From an uncultured Actinoplanes sp. (GTDB lineage: Bacteria; Actinomycetota; Actinomycetes; Mycobacteriales; Micromonosporaceae), in contig CAKUMG010000026.1 of assembly GCA_934667465.1 (NCBI GenBank), positions 1-16,948 of the forward strand: 16,948 nucleotides of DNA, read 5' to 3'. The stretch's first letter is position 1, and every line of letters starts with the position of its first letter. Made by a program: the position numbers and the translations under genes. The notes below the pieces were generated by a model, which ran no database searches, was not told the DNA's origin, and worked only from the letters and a program-made list of their open reading frames with translations. Shown piece after piece: positions 6,230 through 15,111 of this stretch.

Positions 6230-7827
6230 CCGCAACAACTCGTGAGACCGCCGTGCCCGCGGCCGCCCCCGCCGGGCAGAAGCAGGGCCGCGGCGGCCCG
6301 TGGTGGTCGCTGATCGCCGTCGCGTTCGGCCTGTTCATGGTGGGTCTCGACGGCAGCGTCGTCTCGATCGCCAATCCCGAGATCGGCCGCGACCTCGGCG
6401 CCACCACCGCCCAGCTGCAGTGGGTGACCAACGCCTACCTGCTGGCCCTGGCCGCCGCCCTGATCCTCGGCGGCAAGCTGGGCGACCGCTTCGGCCGCCG
6501 CAGGTTCTATCTGATCGGCGTCGCTGGCTTCACGCTCGCCTCGGTCGCCATCGGCCTGGCCGGCTCGATCGAGGGCGTGATCGCGTTCCGCGCGGTCCAG
6601 GGCGCGTTCGGCGCGCTCATGATGCCCAACACGCTCGGCATCCTGCGGGCCGCGTTCCCGCCCCGGAAGTTCGGTATGGCGGTCGGCATCTGGGCCATGG
6701 TCTCCAACGTCTCCACCGCGCTCGGCCCGATCGTCGGCGGCCTGCTCATCGAGCACGTCAACTGGGAGTCGGTCTTCTACATCAACGCGCCCATCGGCGT
6801 CATCGCGCTGGTCGTCGGCCTGGTGGTGCTGCCGCAGAGCAGCACGTCGACCGGCAGGCACCGCTTCGACATCCCCGGCGTGCTGCTGCTCGCCGCCGGC
6901 CTGGTGCTCGTCGTCTTCGCCGTCGTCAAGGGCGAGACCTGGGGCTGGGGCTCCGCCGCCACGATCGGCACCCTGATCGCGGGCGTCCTGGTCGTGACCG
7001 CGTTCGGCTGCTACGAGACGCGTCTCGAGCACCCGCTGCTGCCGATGCGGCTGTTCCGCAACCGCACCCTGACGCTGGGCACGATGATCACCGCGCTCAA
7101 CTTCTTCGTGCTGCTCGGCTCGATCTTCTACGTGATGCTCTACCTCCAGAACGTACGCGGCTACTCCCCGGTCATGGCGGGGGCGCTCACGCTGCCGCTG
7201 AGCCTGGCGTCCGTGGTGGCGTCGCCGCTCGGCGCGGCCCTGACCGGCCGGTTCGGCCCGCGCCTGACGATGCCGCTGGGCATGCTGCTGCAGGCCGGCG
7301 CGTCGTTCGGGCTGCTGGCCCTGGACGCGCACTCGTCCTACGCGGTCATGTGGCCGTCCTTCGCCGCCCTCGGCCTCGGCACCGGCATGGTGATGGCGGC
7401 CTCCTCCGCGGCGATCGTCGGCAACGCCCCCGTCCGCGACGCCGGCGTGGCAGGCGGGCTGCAGGCCACCGCCCTGCAGGTCGGCGGCGCGCTCGGCACC
7501 TCGGTGCTGGTGTCGCTGATCAGCAGCCGGGCCACCGGCACGCTCACCGCCTCGCTCACCGACGCGGGCGTGCCCGCACCGGTCGCCGGCGGGCTGCGGG
7601 AGGCCGGGGACGCGGTCGCCATGGGCGTCGCCCCGGTCTCGGCCGACATGACCCCGGACCTCGCCGCGGCCGTCACCGAGGGCGCGCATGCCGCCTTCGT
7701 CACCGGCCTGCACACGGCGGCCCTGGTCACCGGCGTCCTCTGCGTCATCGGCGCGCTCGTCGCGGTGCTGGGGGTCCGCCGCGGCGCCGACGACCCGGAC
7801 CGGGTGCTCGAGCCGGCCGCGCACTGA
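6226..7827 (+). CDS. MFS drug exporter, DHA2 family (EmrB/QacA type, 14 TM)
   Basis: The 533-residue inner-membrane protein is predicted to be a proton-coupled antiporter that extrudes toxic compounds; the substrate is unknown. It shows the DHA2 hallmarks: D42 in TM1 within FMVGLDGSVVSIANPEIG, motif A GGKLGDRFGRRR (82-93) in the loop after TM2, and antiporter motif C LGPIVGG (166-172) in TM5. The length and hydrophobic pattern fit 14 helices. The TTG at 6226 is preferred because AGGAG at 6214-6218 is spaced by 7 nt; a longer reading frame upstream overlaps marR and lacks support. It is co-transcribed with the MarR regulator, the classic arrangement for inducible efflux. Two hairpins lie just after its stop. 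Confidence 0.93.
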   Translation: MSATTRETAVPAAAPAGQKQGRGGPWWSLIAVAFGLFMVGLDGSVVSIANPEIGRDLGATTAQLQWVTNAYLLALAAALILGGKLGDRFGRRRFYLIGVAGFTLASVAIGLAGSIEGVIAFRAVQGAFGALMMPNTLGILRAAFPPRKFGMAVGIWAMVSNVSTALGPIVGGLLIEHVNWESVFYINAPIGVIALVVGLVVLPQSSTSTGRHRFDIPGVLLLAAGLVLVVFAVVKGETWGWGSAATIGTLIAGVLVVTAFGCYETRLEHPLLPMRLFRNRTLTLGTMITALNFFVLLGSIFYVMLYLQNVRGYSPVMAGALTLPLSLASVVASPLGAALTGRFGPRLTMPLGMLLQAGASFGLLALDAHSSYAVMWPSFAALGLGTGMVMAASSAAIVGNAPVRDAGVAGGLQATALQVGGALGTSVLVSLISSRATGTLTASLTDAGVPAPVAGGLREAGDAVAMGVAPVSADMTPDLAAAVTEGAHAAFVTGLHTAALVTGVLCVIGALVAVLGVRRGADDPDRVLEPAAH

Positions 7828-7835
7828 CCCCGTAC

Positions 7836-7857
7836 GGCCGGACGCTCTTGACCGGCC
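7836..7857 (+). terminator. Weak hairpin after the exporter gene
   Basis: GGCCGG (7836-7841) and CCGGCC (7852-7857) pair around a 10-nt loop and are followed by TTT. This is a minor candidate, with the stronger hairpin at 7870-7898. Confidence 0.3.
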
Positions 7858-7869
7858 TTTGATCCTCGT

Positions 7870-7898
7870 GCCCCCGGAGACGGCGCGTCTCCGGGGGC
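7870..7898. terminator. Probable bidirectional terminator between convergent genes
   Basis: A perfect 12-bp stem (7870-7881 with 7887-7898, arm GCCCCCGGAGAC) with a 5-nt loop lies between the stops of the exporter (+) and the SRPBCC-like gene (-). It has no T-tract on either side, but its position and stability fit a shared terminator. Confidence 0.7.
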
Positions 7899-7902
7899 GT
7901 GG

Positions 7903-8325
7903 TCACTGCGGGACCACGTACGCCGCGCAATCGAGCCTTTCGCCCAGACCGCCCAGCAGCTTGGTGAACGCGGTCGGCGCGGCGCCGAGCGGGCCCCGGG
8001 AGACGAACCGGACCGCCCAGCGGTTGCCCTCGGCGATGTTGAACACGCGGTAGAGCACCAGCGAGCCGCGCTCCTCCGGCTCGACGCTGTAGACCCCGCG
8101 GTACCACCACTCGCCCTGCTGGGTGACGGTGCGCGCGGCCCGGTCGAGCGTCACCGTGATGACGCTGCCGTCCTTGGTCACGGTGAACTCGTCACCCGAC
8201 CGGGGCTTCGCGGCGCCGGTGGCCGCGATCGGCGACCTGCCGCCCGGCCGCGCATCGAGCAGGACGGCGGCCACCTCGTCCGGTGGCGCCTCGACCACGC
8301 CTCGCAGCTCGAGCAGCTCCGTCAT
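7903..8325 (-). CDS. Small SRPBCC-like (START/Bet v1 fold) protein
   Basis: The product is 140 residues, cytoplasmic. It starts with a short beta strand and helix ([17 protein letters not shown]), continues with alternating strands including a Trp-rich one ([15 protein letters not shown]), and ends in a long C-terminal helix (about 110-130). This is the order of SRPBCC/polyketide-cyclase-type proteins, which bind hydrophobic ligands. I infer the fold from the pattern only; no catalytic residues or ligand can be named. The ATG at 8325 lacks a properly spaced Shine-Dalgarno; TAGAAC on the minus strand (8337 to 8332) ends six bases before it, suggesting a leaderless start. It is divergent from rsmA and convergent with the exporter. 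Confidence 0.7.
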   Translation of the reverse strand: MTELLELRGVVEAPPDEVAAVLLDARPGGRSPIAATGAAKPRSGDEFTVTKDGSVITVTLDRAARTVTQQGEWWYRGVYSVEPEERGSLVLYRVFNIAEGNRWAVRFVSRGPLGAAPTAFTKLLGGLGERLDCAAYVVPQ

Positions 8326-8397
8326 GCCCTCGTTCTACCCTGCCCGCGCCACAGCCGCTGCCCCGCGCCCGCACCGTCACACCCGTAGGCGGCGCCG

Positions 8398-8403
8398 TAG
8401 GCT
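8398..8403 (+). promoter_or_regulatory. Candidate -10 of the rsmA operon
   Basis: TAGGCT lies eight bases before the rsmA ATG, which has no Shine-Dalgarno. GTCACA at 8376-8381 is a possible weak -35 (16-bp spacer). CCGTAGGC is repeated at 8383-8390 and 8396-8403. Confidence 0.45.
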
Positions 8404-8411
8404 GTGACGTC

Positions 8412-9311
8412 ATGGCTGACGGACTCCTCGGCCCGGCGGAGATCCGGGAACTCGCGGCGCGGCTCTCCGTGGCCCCCACGAAGAAGCTCGGCCAGAACTT
8501 CCTGCACGACCCCAACACGATCCGGCGCATCGTCGCGGCCGCCGAGCTGCGCCCCGCCGACGTCGTGCTGGAGGTCGGCCCGGGCCTCGGCTCGCTCACC
8601 CTCGGCCTGCTCGACGCGGCCGCCCACGTGCACGCCGTCGAGATCGACCCGGTCCTCGCGGACGCCCTGCCGGAGACCGTCGCGGCCCGCAGCGACCCGT
8701 CCCGGCTCAGCGTCCACCACCAGGACGCCCTCAAGGTCACCGCCGGCCTGCTCACCCCGCCGCCGACCATGCTCGTCGCGAACCTGCCCTACAACGTCGC
8801 CGTCCCGGTCGTCCTGCACCTGCTCGCCACGCTGCCCACCCTGCGCGGCGGCCTGGTCATGGTGCAGAAGGAGGTCGCCGACCGGCTCGTCGCGGGCCCC
8901 GGCTCGAAGGTGTACGGGGTCCCGTCGGTCAAACTGGCCTGGTACGCGACCGCGCGCGCCGCGGGCCGCGTACCCCCCGCGGTCTTCTGGCCCGTCCCCA
9001 ACGTCGACTCCGGCCTGGTCGCCTTCACCGCCCGCGACCCGATCCCCGGCGTCTCGCGCGCCACCGTCTTCACGATCGTCGACGCGGCCTTCGCCCAGCG
9101 GCGCAAGACCCTGCGCGCCGCCCTGGCCGGCTGGGCGGGCGGCGCGGCCCGCGCCGAGGAGATCCTGGTGGCCGCGGGCATCAGCCCCCAGGCCCGCGGC
9201 GAGTCCCTGACCGTGGCGGAGTTCGCGGCCGTCGCGGCAGCCGCCGCCGAGCTCGGCCACGGCGGTAAGCTCGGCGCGTCCGGCAGACAGCACGAGGAGG
9301 TGACCCCATGA
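8412..9311 (+). CDS. rsmA: 16S rRNA (adenine1518-N6/adenine1519-N6) dimethyltransferase
   Basis: KsgA/RsmA uses S-adenosylmethionine to dimethylate two adjacent adenines in the 3' terminal hairpin of 16S rRNA, late in 30S assembly. The 299-residue product has the N-terminal GQNFL box (27-31), SAM-binding motif I EVGPGLGS (54-61), the catalytic NLPY motif (124-127) and the conserved FWPVPNVDS segment, then the C-terminal helical domain. The ATG at 8412 matches family N-termini. The last 15 or so residues (after AAELGHGG) extend past the normal end and contain the Shine-Dalgarno for the next gene. It is first in an operon with the Uma2 gene and ispE, with the stop overlapping the next ATG by 4 nt. 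Loss of this enzyme gives kasugamycin resistance in many bacteria. Confidence 0.96.
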   Translation: MADGLLGPAEIRELAARLSVAPTKKLGQNFLHDPNTIRRIVAAAELRPADVVLEVGPGLGSLTLGLLDAAAHVHAVEIDPVLADALPETVAARSDPSRLSVHHQDALKVTAGLLTPPPTMLVANLPYNVAVPVVLHLLATLPTLRGGLVMVQKEVADRLVAGPGSKVYGVPSVKLAWYATARAAGRVPPAVFWPVPNVDSGLVAFTARDPIPGVSRATVFTIVDAAFAQRRKTLRAALAGWAGGAARAEEILVAAGISPQARGESLTVAEFAAVAAAAAELGHGGKLGASGRQHEEVTP

Positions 9312-9889
9312 CGGCGGAGCCGACCACCCCTGCCCCGTGGGCGCCCGATCCCATCAAGCAGCGCGCGGGCGACTATCTCATCGAGGACGTCCTGTCGCTT
9401 CCAGAAGACGCCCCTCGCGTCGAACTACGTGACGGAGTCATGATCGTGACCCCTTCGCCGACGGTCGGTCATCAGAAGATCGGCACCCGGCTGTGCTTCT
9501 GGCTCGAGCGCACTGCCCCGACCGGGTTCGAAGCCGTCGCGGCGGTCGGTGTCGCGCTCGGTTTCCGCGACACCCTGGAGCCCGACGTCCTGGTGATCCG
9601 GCAGCCTGTCGACAACGATCGCCACTACGTTCTCCCCGAACAGGTCGCCGTCGTAGTCGAGATCGTGTCGAAGAGCACCAAGCGCCGGGACCGGCTCGAG
9701 AGGCCCGCGGAATATGCCGCCGCCGGCATTCAGCACTTCTGGCGAATCGAGCAGAACCCCCTGCACGTGTTCGCGTACGACCTGATCGACGGCAAGTATG
9801 AGCTGGCCGCCGACGCCGGCGTGGAGGACGAGCTGGTGCTGAGCGCGCCGTTCGAGATCCGGCTGCCGATCCGGGACATCGCTCCGTGA
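9308..9889 (+). CDS. Uma2-family (DUF820) PD-(D/E)XK nuclease-like protein
   Basis: The 193-residue protein has the Uma2 layout: an N-terminal helix ([12 protein letters not shown]), an acidic strand VELRDG, the core EPDVLVI, the strand [10 protein letters not shown] with its catalytic-type glutamate, then [14 protein letters not shown] and FWRIE. These match the PD-(D/E)XK endonuclease fold of the family, whose biological role is not settled. In typical members the segment after the last motif reads D-R-x-x-K-P; here the lysine is arginine. AGGAGG at 9295-9300 gives a strong start at 9308, inside the rsmA stop (ATGA), and its own stop overlaps the ispE GTG (GTGA). Codon third positions seem less GC-biased than in rsmA and ispE, suggesting later arrival. 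Such genes are numerous in actinobacteria and cyanobacteria. Confidence 0.85.
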   Translation: MTAEPTTPAPWAPDPIKQRAGDYLIEDVLSLPEDAPRVELRDGVMIVTPSPTVGHQKIGTRLCFWLERTAPTGFEAVAAVGVALGFRDTLEPDVLVIRQPVDNDRHYVLPEQVAVVVEIVSKSTKRRDRLERPAEYAAAGIQHFWRIEQNPLHVFAYDLIDGKYELAADAGVEDELVLSAPFEIRLPIRDIAP

Positions 9890-10833
9890 CGGAGGCGTGG
9901 GGGCCGGACGACGACAAGCCGCGCCGGTTCGCCGGGCCCGTGCGGGTGCGGGTGCCGGCGAAGATCAACCTGCATCTCGGGGTAGGTCCGCTGCGGGCCG
10001 ACGGGTTCCACGAGCTCAACACCGTCTACCACGCGATCAGCCTGTTCGACGAGCTCACCGCGCGGCGCGGGGACACCCTCGCGCTGACCATGGAGGGCGA
10101 GGGCGCCGGCGAGCTGGAGCTGGGCGAGGAGAACCTGATCATCCGCGCGGCGCGGGCGCTGGCCCGGCGCGCCCGGGTGCCCGCCCACGCGCGGCTGCAC
10201 CTGCGCAAGAGCATCCCGCTGGCGGGCGGGCTCGCCGGCGGCAGCGCCGACGCGGCCGCCACCCTCATCGCGTGCGACCTGCTGTGGGGCACCGGCTACA
10301 GCCGCGACGAGCTCGCCGAGATCGGCGCCGAGCTGGGCTCCGACGTGCCGTTCCTGCTGCACGGCGGCACGGCGCTCGGCACCGGGCACGGCGAGGCGGT
10401 CAGCCCGATCCTGGCCCGGCCGATCACCTGGCACTGGGTGGTCGCGATCGCCGACGGCGGCCTGTCCACCCCCGCCGTCTACCGCGAGCTCGACAGGCTG
10501 CGCGACGAAGCGCTCGCGCCCCCGCCCCTGGACGGCTCCGACGGCCTGCTCACGGCGCTGCGGCAGCGCCGGCCCGAGGTCTTCGGGGATGCCCTCGGCA
10601 ACGACCTCGAGGCCGCCGCCCTGTCGCTGCGCCCCGCCCTCGCGGACGTGCTCGACGCCGGGCGCGCGGCGGGCGCCGTGGCCGGCCTCGTCTCCGGTTC
10701 CGGGCCGACCTGCGTTTTCCTGGCCCGCGACGGGGCACACGCCGAGAAGCTCGCCGCCGAACTGGCCACCTCGGGGCTCTGCCGCACGGCTCTCGCCGCG
10801 CGCGGGCCGATGCCGGGTGCCCGCGCAGTCTGA
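9886..10833 (+). CDS. ispE: 4-diphosphocytidyl-2-C-methyl-D-erythritol kinase
   Basis: GHMP-family kinase that phosphorylates CDP-methylerythritol with ATP, the fourth step of the MEP pathway to isopentenyl diphosphate, in the cytoplasm. The 315-residue product carries PAKINLHL (24-31, with K26 as the substrate-site lysine), the glycine-rich ATP loop PLAGGLAGGSADAA (111-124), GSDVPF with D153 as the expected catalytic aspartate, and the C-terminal GHMP motif SGSGPTCVF. About 15 polar residues precede the usual N-terminus. The GTG at 9886 overlaps the Uma2 stop, so translation is probably coupled to it. The rsmA-ispE neighbourhood is conserved across actinobacteria. Confidence 0.95.
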   Translation: MTEAWGPDDDKPRRFAGPVRVRVPAKINLHLGVGPLRADGFHELNTVYHAISLFDELTARRGDTLALTMEGEGAGELELGEENLIIRAARALARRARVPAHARLHLRKSIPLAGGLAGGSADAAATLIACDLLWGTGYSRDELAEIGAELGSDVPFLLHGGTALGTGHGEAVSPILARPITWHWVVAIADGGLSTPAVYRELDRLRDEALAPPPLDGSDGLLTALRQRRPEVFGDALGNDLEAAALSLRPALADVLDAGRAAGAVAGLVSGSGPTCVFLARDGAHAEKLAAELATSGLCRTALAARGPMPGARAV

Positions 10834-10879
10834 ACGACCCCCGTCCCTCGCTCATATCCGGGCTTGTCCCGCGTCAAGG

Positions 10880-10885
10880 TAGGCT
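10880..10885 (+). promoter_or_regulatory. Candidate -10 for the ABC-F gene
   Basis: TAGGCT lies ten bases before the GTG at 10896, identical to the element before rsmA. No convincing -35 sits at the right distance and no Shine-Dalgarno precedes the GTG. Confidence 0.35.
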
Positions 10886-10895
10886 TGCAGACATC

Positions 10896-12698
<1,803 letters not shown>

Positions 12699-12727
12699 CC
12701 GGCGCACCTTGATCCGGGGGTGCTCCT

Positions 12728-12741
12728 GCGGGCGAACCCGC
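12728..12741. repeat. Small hairpin in the gap after the ABC-F gene
   Basis: GCGGG-CGAA-CCCGC forms a 5-bp stem 30 nt after the ABC-F stop. There is no T-tract, and it is too weak to call a terminator. Confidence 0.25.
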
Positions 12742-12788
12742 GATGCGCGAGAATCTTGCTGACACAAACCGAGCTTGGAGACGGAACC

Positions 12789-13250
12789 ATGGCGCACACT
12801 CCGGTCAATCACCCGCTGCGGCCGATCTACCGCGCCCTGGGCGCACTGTCCGGGGTCTACATGATCGTCTTCGGGCTGTACGGCCTGATCGTCACCGCCG
12901 GCGACGGGCTCTTCGGCCACCCCGACGACCTCGTCCTGGGCCAGCGCACCAACCTCATCTGGTCCATCGTGTCGCTGCTGATCGGCGCGATCGTGCTCGC
13001 CGCCGCCGTCATCGGCCGCAACTCCGACGTCGAGGTCGACAAGTACTTCGGCTGGGGCCTCGTCGCCATCGGCAGCTACTGCCTCGCGGCCGCCCGCACC
13101 GACGCGAACTTCTTCAACTTCAGCGTCACGACGGTCATCGTCACCTACGTGATCGGCCTGGTGCTCATCCTCGCCGGCCTCTACAGCAAGGTCGCCCCCG
13201 AGGAGCGCGCCGGCGCGCCGCGTCAGGTCCGCGAGGCCCGTTCCGCCTGA
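12789..13250 (+). CDS. DUF4383-type four-helix membrane protein, copy 1
   Basis: The 153-residue integral membrane protein has four predicted helices (about 15-37, 55-76, 86-103 and 113-132) and short polar ends. The family pattern is clear: an N-terminal H-P-L-R-x-x-Y-R-A, an R-T-N before TM2, and R-T-D-A-N-x-x-x-F-S before TM4. It resembles the DUF4383 family of actinobacterial membrane proteins, whose function is unknown; the family name comes from memory of the pattern. GGAG at 12777-12780 supports the ATG at 12789. Its stop overlaps the start of a paralogous gene (TGATG), so the two are translated together. Confidence 0.85.
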   Translation: MAHTPVNHPLRPIYRALGALSGVYMIVFGLYGLIVTAGDGLFGHPDDLVLGQRTNLIWSIVSLLIGAIVLAAAVIGRNSDVEVDKYFGWGLVAIGSYCLAAARTDANFFNFSVTTVIVTYVIGLVLILAGLYSKVAPEERAGAPRQVREARSA

Positions 13251-13705
13251 TGGCCCACTACCCGCTCAACCACCACCTCCGCCAGGCCTACCGCGCCCTC
13301 GCCGGCGCGGCGGGGCTCTACCTCGCCCTCGCCGGCATCTTCGGCATCGCGGCGAGCTGGGGCAACGACTTCCTCGGGCGGGGTGGTGGTGAGTGGGTGC
13401 TCGGCGTCCGCACCAACCCCGGCGGCGCCGTGCTGACCACCCTGATCGGCGCCGCGATCCTCGCCGCAGCGGCCCTCGGCGGCAACCTGCACCACCGGGT
13501 CAACCTCGTGCTCAGCTGGGCCGTCATCGCCATCGCCACGATCATGCTGGCGCTGCTGCGGACCGACGCCAACATCCTCGACTTCTCGATGGTCACCGTC
13601 ATCGTGTGGATCGTGCTCGGGCTCGTCGTCCTCACCGCCGCCCTCTACGGCAAGGTCGGCAGCGAAAAGAACCAGCGGACCGAGGCCAAGGCCGCCCTCG
13701 GCTGA
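13250..13705 (+). CDS. DUF4383-type four-helix membrane protein, copy 2
   Basis: The 151-residue paralogue of the preceding gene has the same four-helix plan and the same landmarks: MAHYPLNHHLRQAYRA at the N-terminus, RTNPGG before TM2, RTDANILDFSMVTVIV before TM4 and LYGKVG near the end. Sequence identity to copy 1 is moderate, so the duplication is old. The loop after TM1 is different (glycine-rich GRGGGEW). The ATG at 13250 shares one base with the previous stop; there is no independent Shine-Dalgarno of note, consistent with coupling. The function is unknown; the two may form a hetero-oligomer (inference). It ends 1 bp from the stop of the convergent TetR gene. Confidence 0.85.
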   Translation: MAHYPLNHHLRQAYRALAGAAGLYLALAGIFGIAASWGNDFLGRGGGEWVLGVRTNPGGAVLTTLIGAAILAAAALGGNLHHRVNLVLSWAVIAIATIMLALLRTDANILDFSMVTVIVWIVLGLVVLTAALYGKVGSEKNQRTEAKAALG

Positions 13706-13706
13706 C

Positions 13707-14420
13707 TCAGCGGTCCCCGCGGGTGATCAGATCCGGCTTCTGCTCCAGGTGGGACAGGCCGTTCCACGCCAGGTTCACCAGCTGCGCGGCCACGGCCTCC
13801 TTCTTCGGCTTCCGCGTCTCCTGCCACCACTGGCCGACCAGCGCCACCATTCCCACCAGCGCCTGCGAATGCAGCTCCGCGAACTTCGGATCCAGCCCGC
13901 GCGACTTGAACTCCGCACCCAGGATGTGCTCCACCCGGTGCGCCACATCGTTCATGACGCTCGAGAAGTTGCCCGCCGCCTGCAGCACCGGCGACTCCCG
14001 CACCAGAACCCGGAACCCGTGCGGCTCCTCGTCGATGTAGCCCAGCAACGCCAGCGCCGCCTGCTCCAGCAGCTCCCGCGGATGCCCCGCCGTCAGCGCG
14101 GCCGAGATCCTGTCCAGCAGCGCGCGCACCTCCCGGTCCACCACGACGGCGTACAGGCCCTCCTTGCCGCCGAAGTGCTCGTAGACCACCGGCTTGGACA
14201 CCTTCGCCCGGGCGGCGACCTCCTCCACCGACGTCGCGTCGTACCCGCGCTCGGCGAACAACTGCTTGCCGATCGTGATGAGCTGCTCGCGGCGCTGCGC
14301 GGCGGACATCCGTACGCGGACCGGGCCGCCCGAGGCCGGACGGAGGCGCGCCGGGCTCCCCGCGGCCGGGCGCAGGCGGCGCCGGCGGGGCTTGTCGGAG
14401 GGCTCGCTCTGGTCGTTCAC
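13707..14420 (-). CDS. TetR-family transcriptional regulator
   Basis: The product is 237 residues with a basic, Arg/Pro-rich N-terminal tail (1-37). The TetR helix-turn-helix follows at about 43-90 (RREQLITIGKQLFAERGYDA, then SVEEVAARAKVSKPVVYEHF), and a helical ligand-binding domain continues to the end. Its target and ligand are unknown. The GTG at 14420 is chosen because CAAAAT on the minus strand (14432 to 14427) ends six bases before it, fitting a leaderless start. A TTG at 14522 would add 34 residues with no TetR character, and an ATG at residue 38 would remove the tail. It is convergent with the DUF4383 pair without room for a terminator. Confidence 0.92.
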   Translation of the reverse strand: MNDQSEPSDKPRRRRLRPAAGSPARLRPASGGPVRVRMSAAQRREQLITIGKQLFAERGYDATSVEEVAARAKVSKPVVYEHFGGKEGLYAVVVDREVRALLDRISAALTAGHPRELLEQAALALLGYIDEEPHGFRVLVRESPVLQAAGNFSSVMNDVAHRVEHILGAEFKSRGLDPKFAELHSQALVGMVALVGQWWQETRKPKKEAVAAQLVNLAWNGLSHLEQKPDLITRGDR

Positions 14421-14426
14421 CCGCCC

Positions 14427-14432
14427 ATTTTG
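14427..14432 (-). promoter_or_regulatory. Candidate -10 for the TetR gene
   Basis: CAAAAT on the minus strand, six bases before the GTG at 14420, in the first AT-rich patch upstream of the gene. No clear -35 is visible. Confidence 0.3.
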
Positions 14433-14514
14433 CCAGCCCGGCCCGCGGCGCGGGGACCACGCCGCCTTCGTCCACATGGGAGAAAATCCTGAGAACACTC
14501 GGCACATTTCTAGC

Positions 14515-14545
14515 TTGACCAACGACTACTGGTCGGGCGTAAAGT
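14515..14545 (+). promoter_or_regulatory. Candidate rightward promoter in the TetR-tRNA gap
   Basis: TTGACC (14515-14520) and TAAAGT (14540-14545) are separated by 19 bp, slightly long but good hexamers. A partial palindrome GACCA...TGGTC (14517-14521, 14530-14534) covers the -35 and spacer. The promoter would read into the gene remnant. It may instead be a chance match in lower-GC DNA. Confidence 0.3.
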
Positions 14546-14936
14546 TGGGGCGAAGGCGAAGCCGTGGCGTCCGAATTTCGCCCACGCGCACTTCGTCAAC
14601 AGTGACCCGGCTCTCATCCTGCTCTTTGTGCGCTTCCTCGAGTCGATGGGTGAGGACCGCGCGTCGCTCACCTATCGGGTGAGCATCCACGATTCCGCCG
14701 ACGCGGAGGCGGCGGGACGATGGTGGGCGGAGGTGCTGGAGGTTCCCTTCGAGATCTTCCGGCGGCCCTCGCTGAAGACGCACAAGCCGTCCACGAACCG
14801 GCGGAACGTGGGAGATTCTTATCGGGGCTGCCTGCAGATCGAGGTCCCCACGTCGCGCCTGCTCTATTGGAGGATCGAAGGCATGATGCGGGGGATCGCG
14901 GCCTCACCGGCGGGTGGTGGAGACGCTAGTATGTGA
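14541..14936 (+). pseudogene. C-terminal remnant of an actinobacterial HTH/endonuclease-like protein family
   Basis: This open frame codes for KAKPWRPNF, HFVNSDPALILLFVRFLE, YRVSIHDSAD, a WW pair, LKTHKPST, NVGDSYRGCL and LYWRIEGMMRGI. From memory these landmarks match, in order, the C-terminal half of a widespread actinobacterial family of unknown function that has an N-terminal helix-turn-helix. The NSDP and IEG blocks recall a LAGLIDADG-like fold (inference). The N-terminal half is missing: the frame is closed by TAG at 14511 and the TetR gene begins at 14420. No ATG, GTG or TTG precedes the conserved part; the first is the GTG at 14628, which would cut off the conserved PWR...NSDP block. 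A stray YWS in another frame (14524-14535 region) may be a relic of the family YW(S/A)EG motif, displaced by about 8 nt. If translated from 14628 it is a 102-residue protein. Confidence 0.65.
14927..14932 (+). promoter_or_regulatory. Candidate -10 of the tRNA-Gln gene
   Basis: TAGTAT, 42 nt before the mature tRNA, is the best -10 match in the gap and overlaps the last codons of the remnant. The -35 region (14904-14909, TCACCG) is poor. Confidence 0.35.
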
Positions 14937-14974
14937 GCCGCGTGCATGGCCCTGGTGTTATGTCCGCTTTGCCC

Positions 14975-15045
14975 TCCCGGGTCGTCTAATGGTAGGACCG
15001 CGGCTTTTGGTGCCGTTTATAGGGGTTCGAATCCTCTCCCGGGAG
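14975..15045 (+). tRNA. tRNA-Gln (anticodon UUG)
   Basis: The complete cloverleaf folds by hand. The acceptor TCCCGGG pairs with CCCGGGA (15038-15044), and the D stem is GTCT/GGAC around AATGGTA. The anticodon stem is GCGGC/GCCGT with loop TTTTGGT, giving anticodon TTG. The variable loop has 4 nt, and the T arm is AGGGG-TTCGAAT-CCTCT. The discriminator is G73. The 3' CCA is not encoded in full (GCA follows A72), so CCA must be added enzymatically. It reads CAA (and CAG by wobble). It lies 66 nt upstream of glmU in the same direction. Confidence 0.95.
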
Positions 15046-15111
15046 CACTTTGTCTGCGGCTGAGTCGGCGCCGCTTCCCGACACCGCACACTGCGACCTA
15101 TGGAGTCACAC

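Noticed and set aside
9897..10895. Upstream extension of the ABC-F frame through ispE (apparent 933-residue fusion)
   Set aside because: The extra 333 residues are an out-of-frame Arg/Pro/Ala-rich reading of ispE; the ABC-F family start matches the GTG at 10896.
14194..14682. Plus-strand open frame overlapping the TetR gene and the remnant
   Set aside because: Mostly antisense to TetR with Arg/Ala/Gly-rich residues; only the short YWS stretch near 14524-14535 might be a relic.
14970..15050. Attachment site or integrated element at tRNA-Gln
   Set aside because: I looked for a second copy of the tRNA 3' end and for an integrase gene in the window and found neither.
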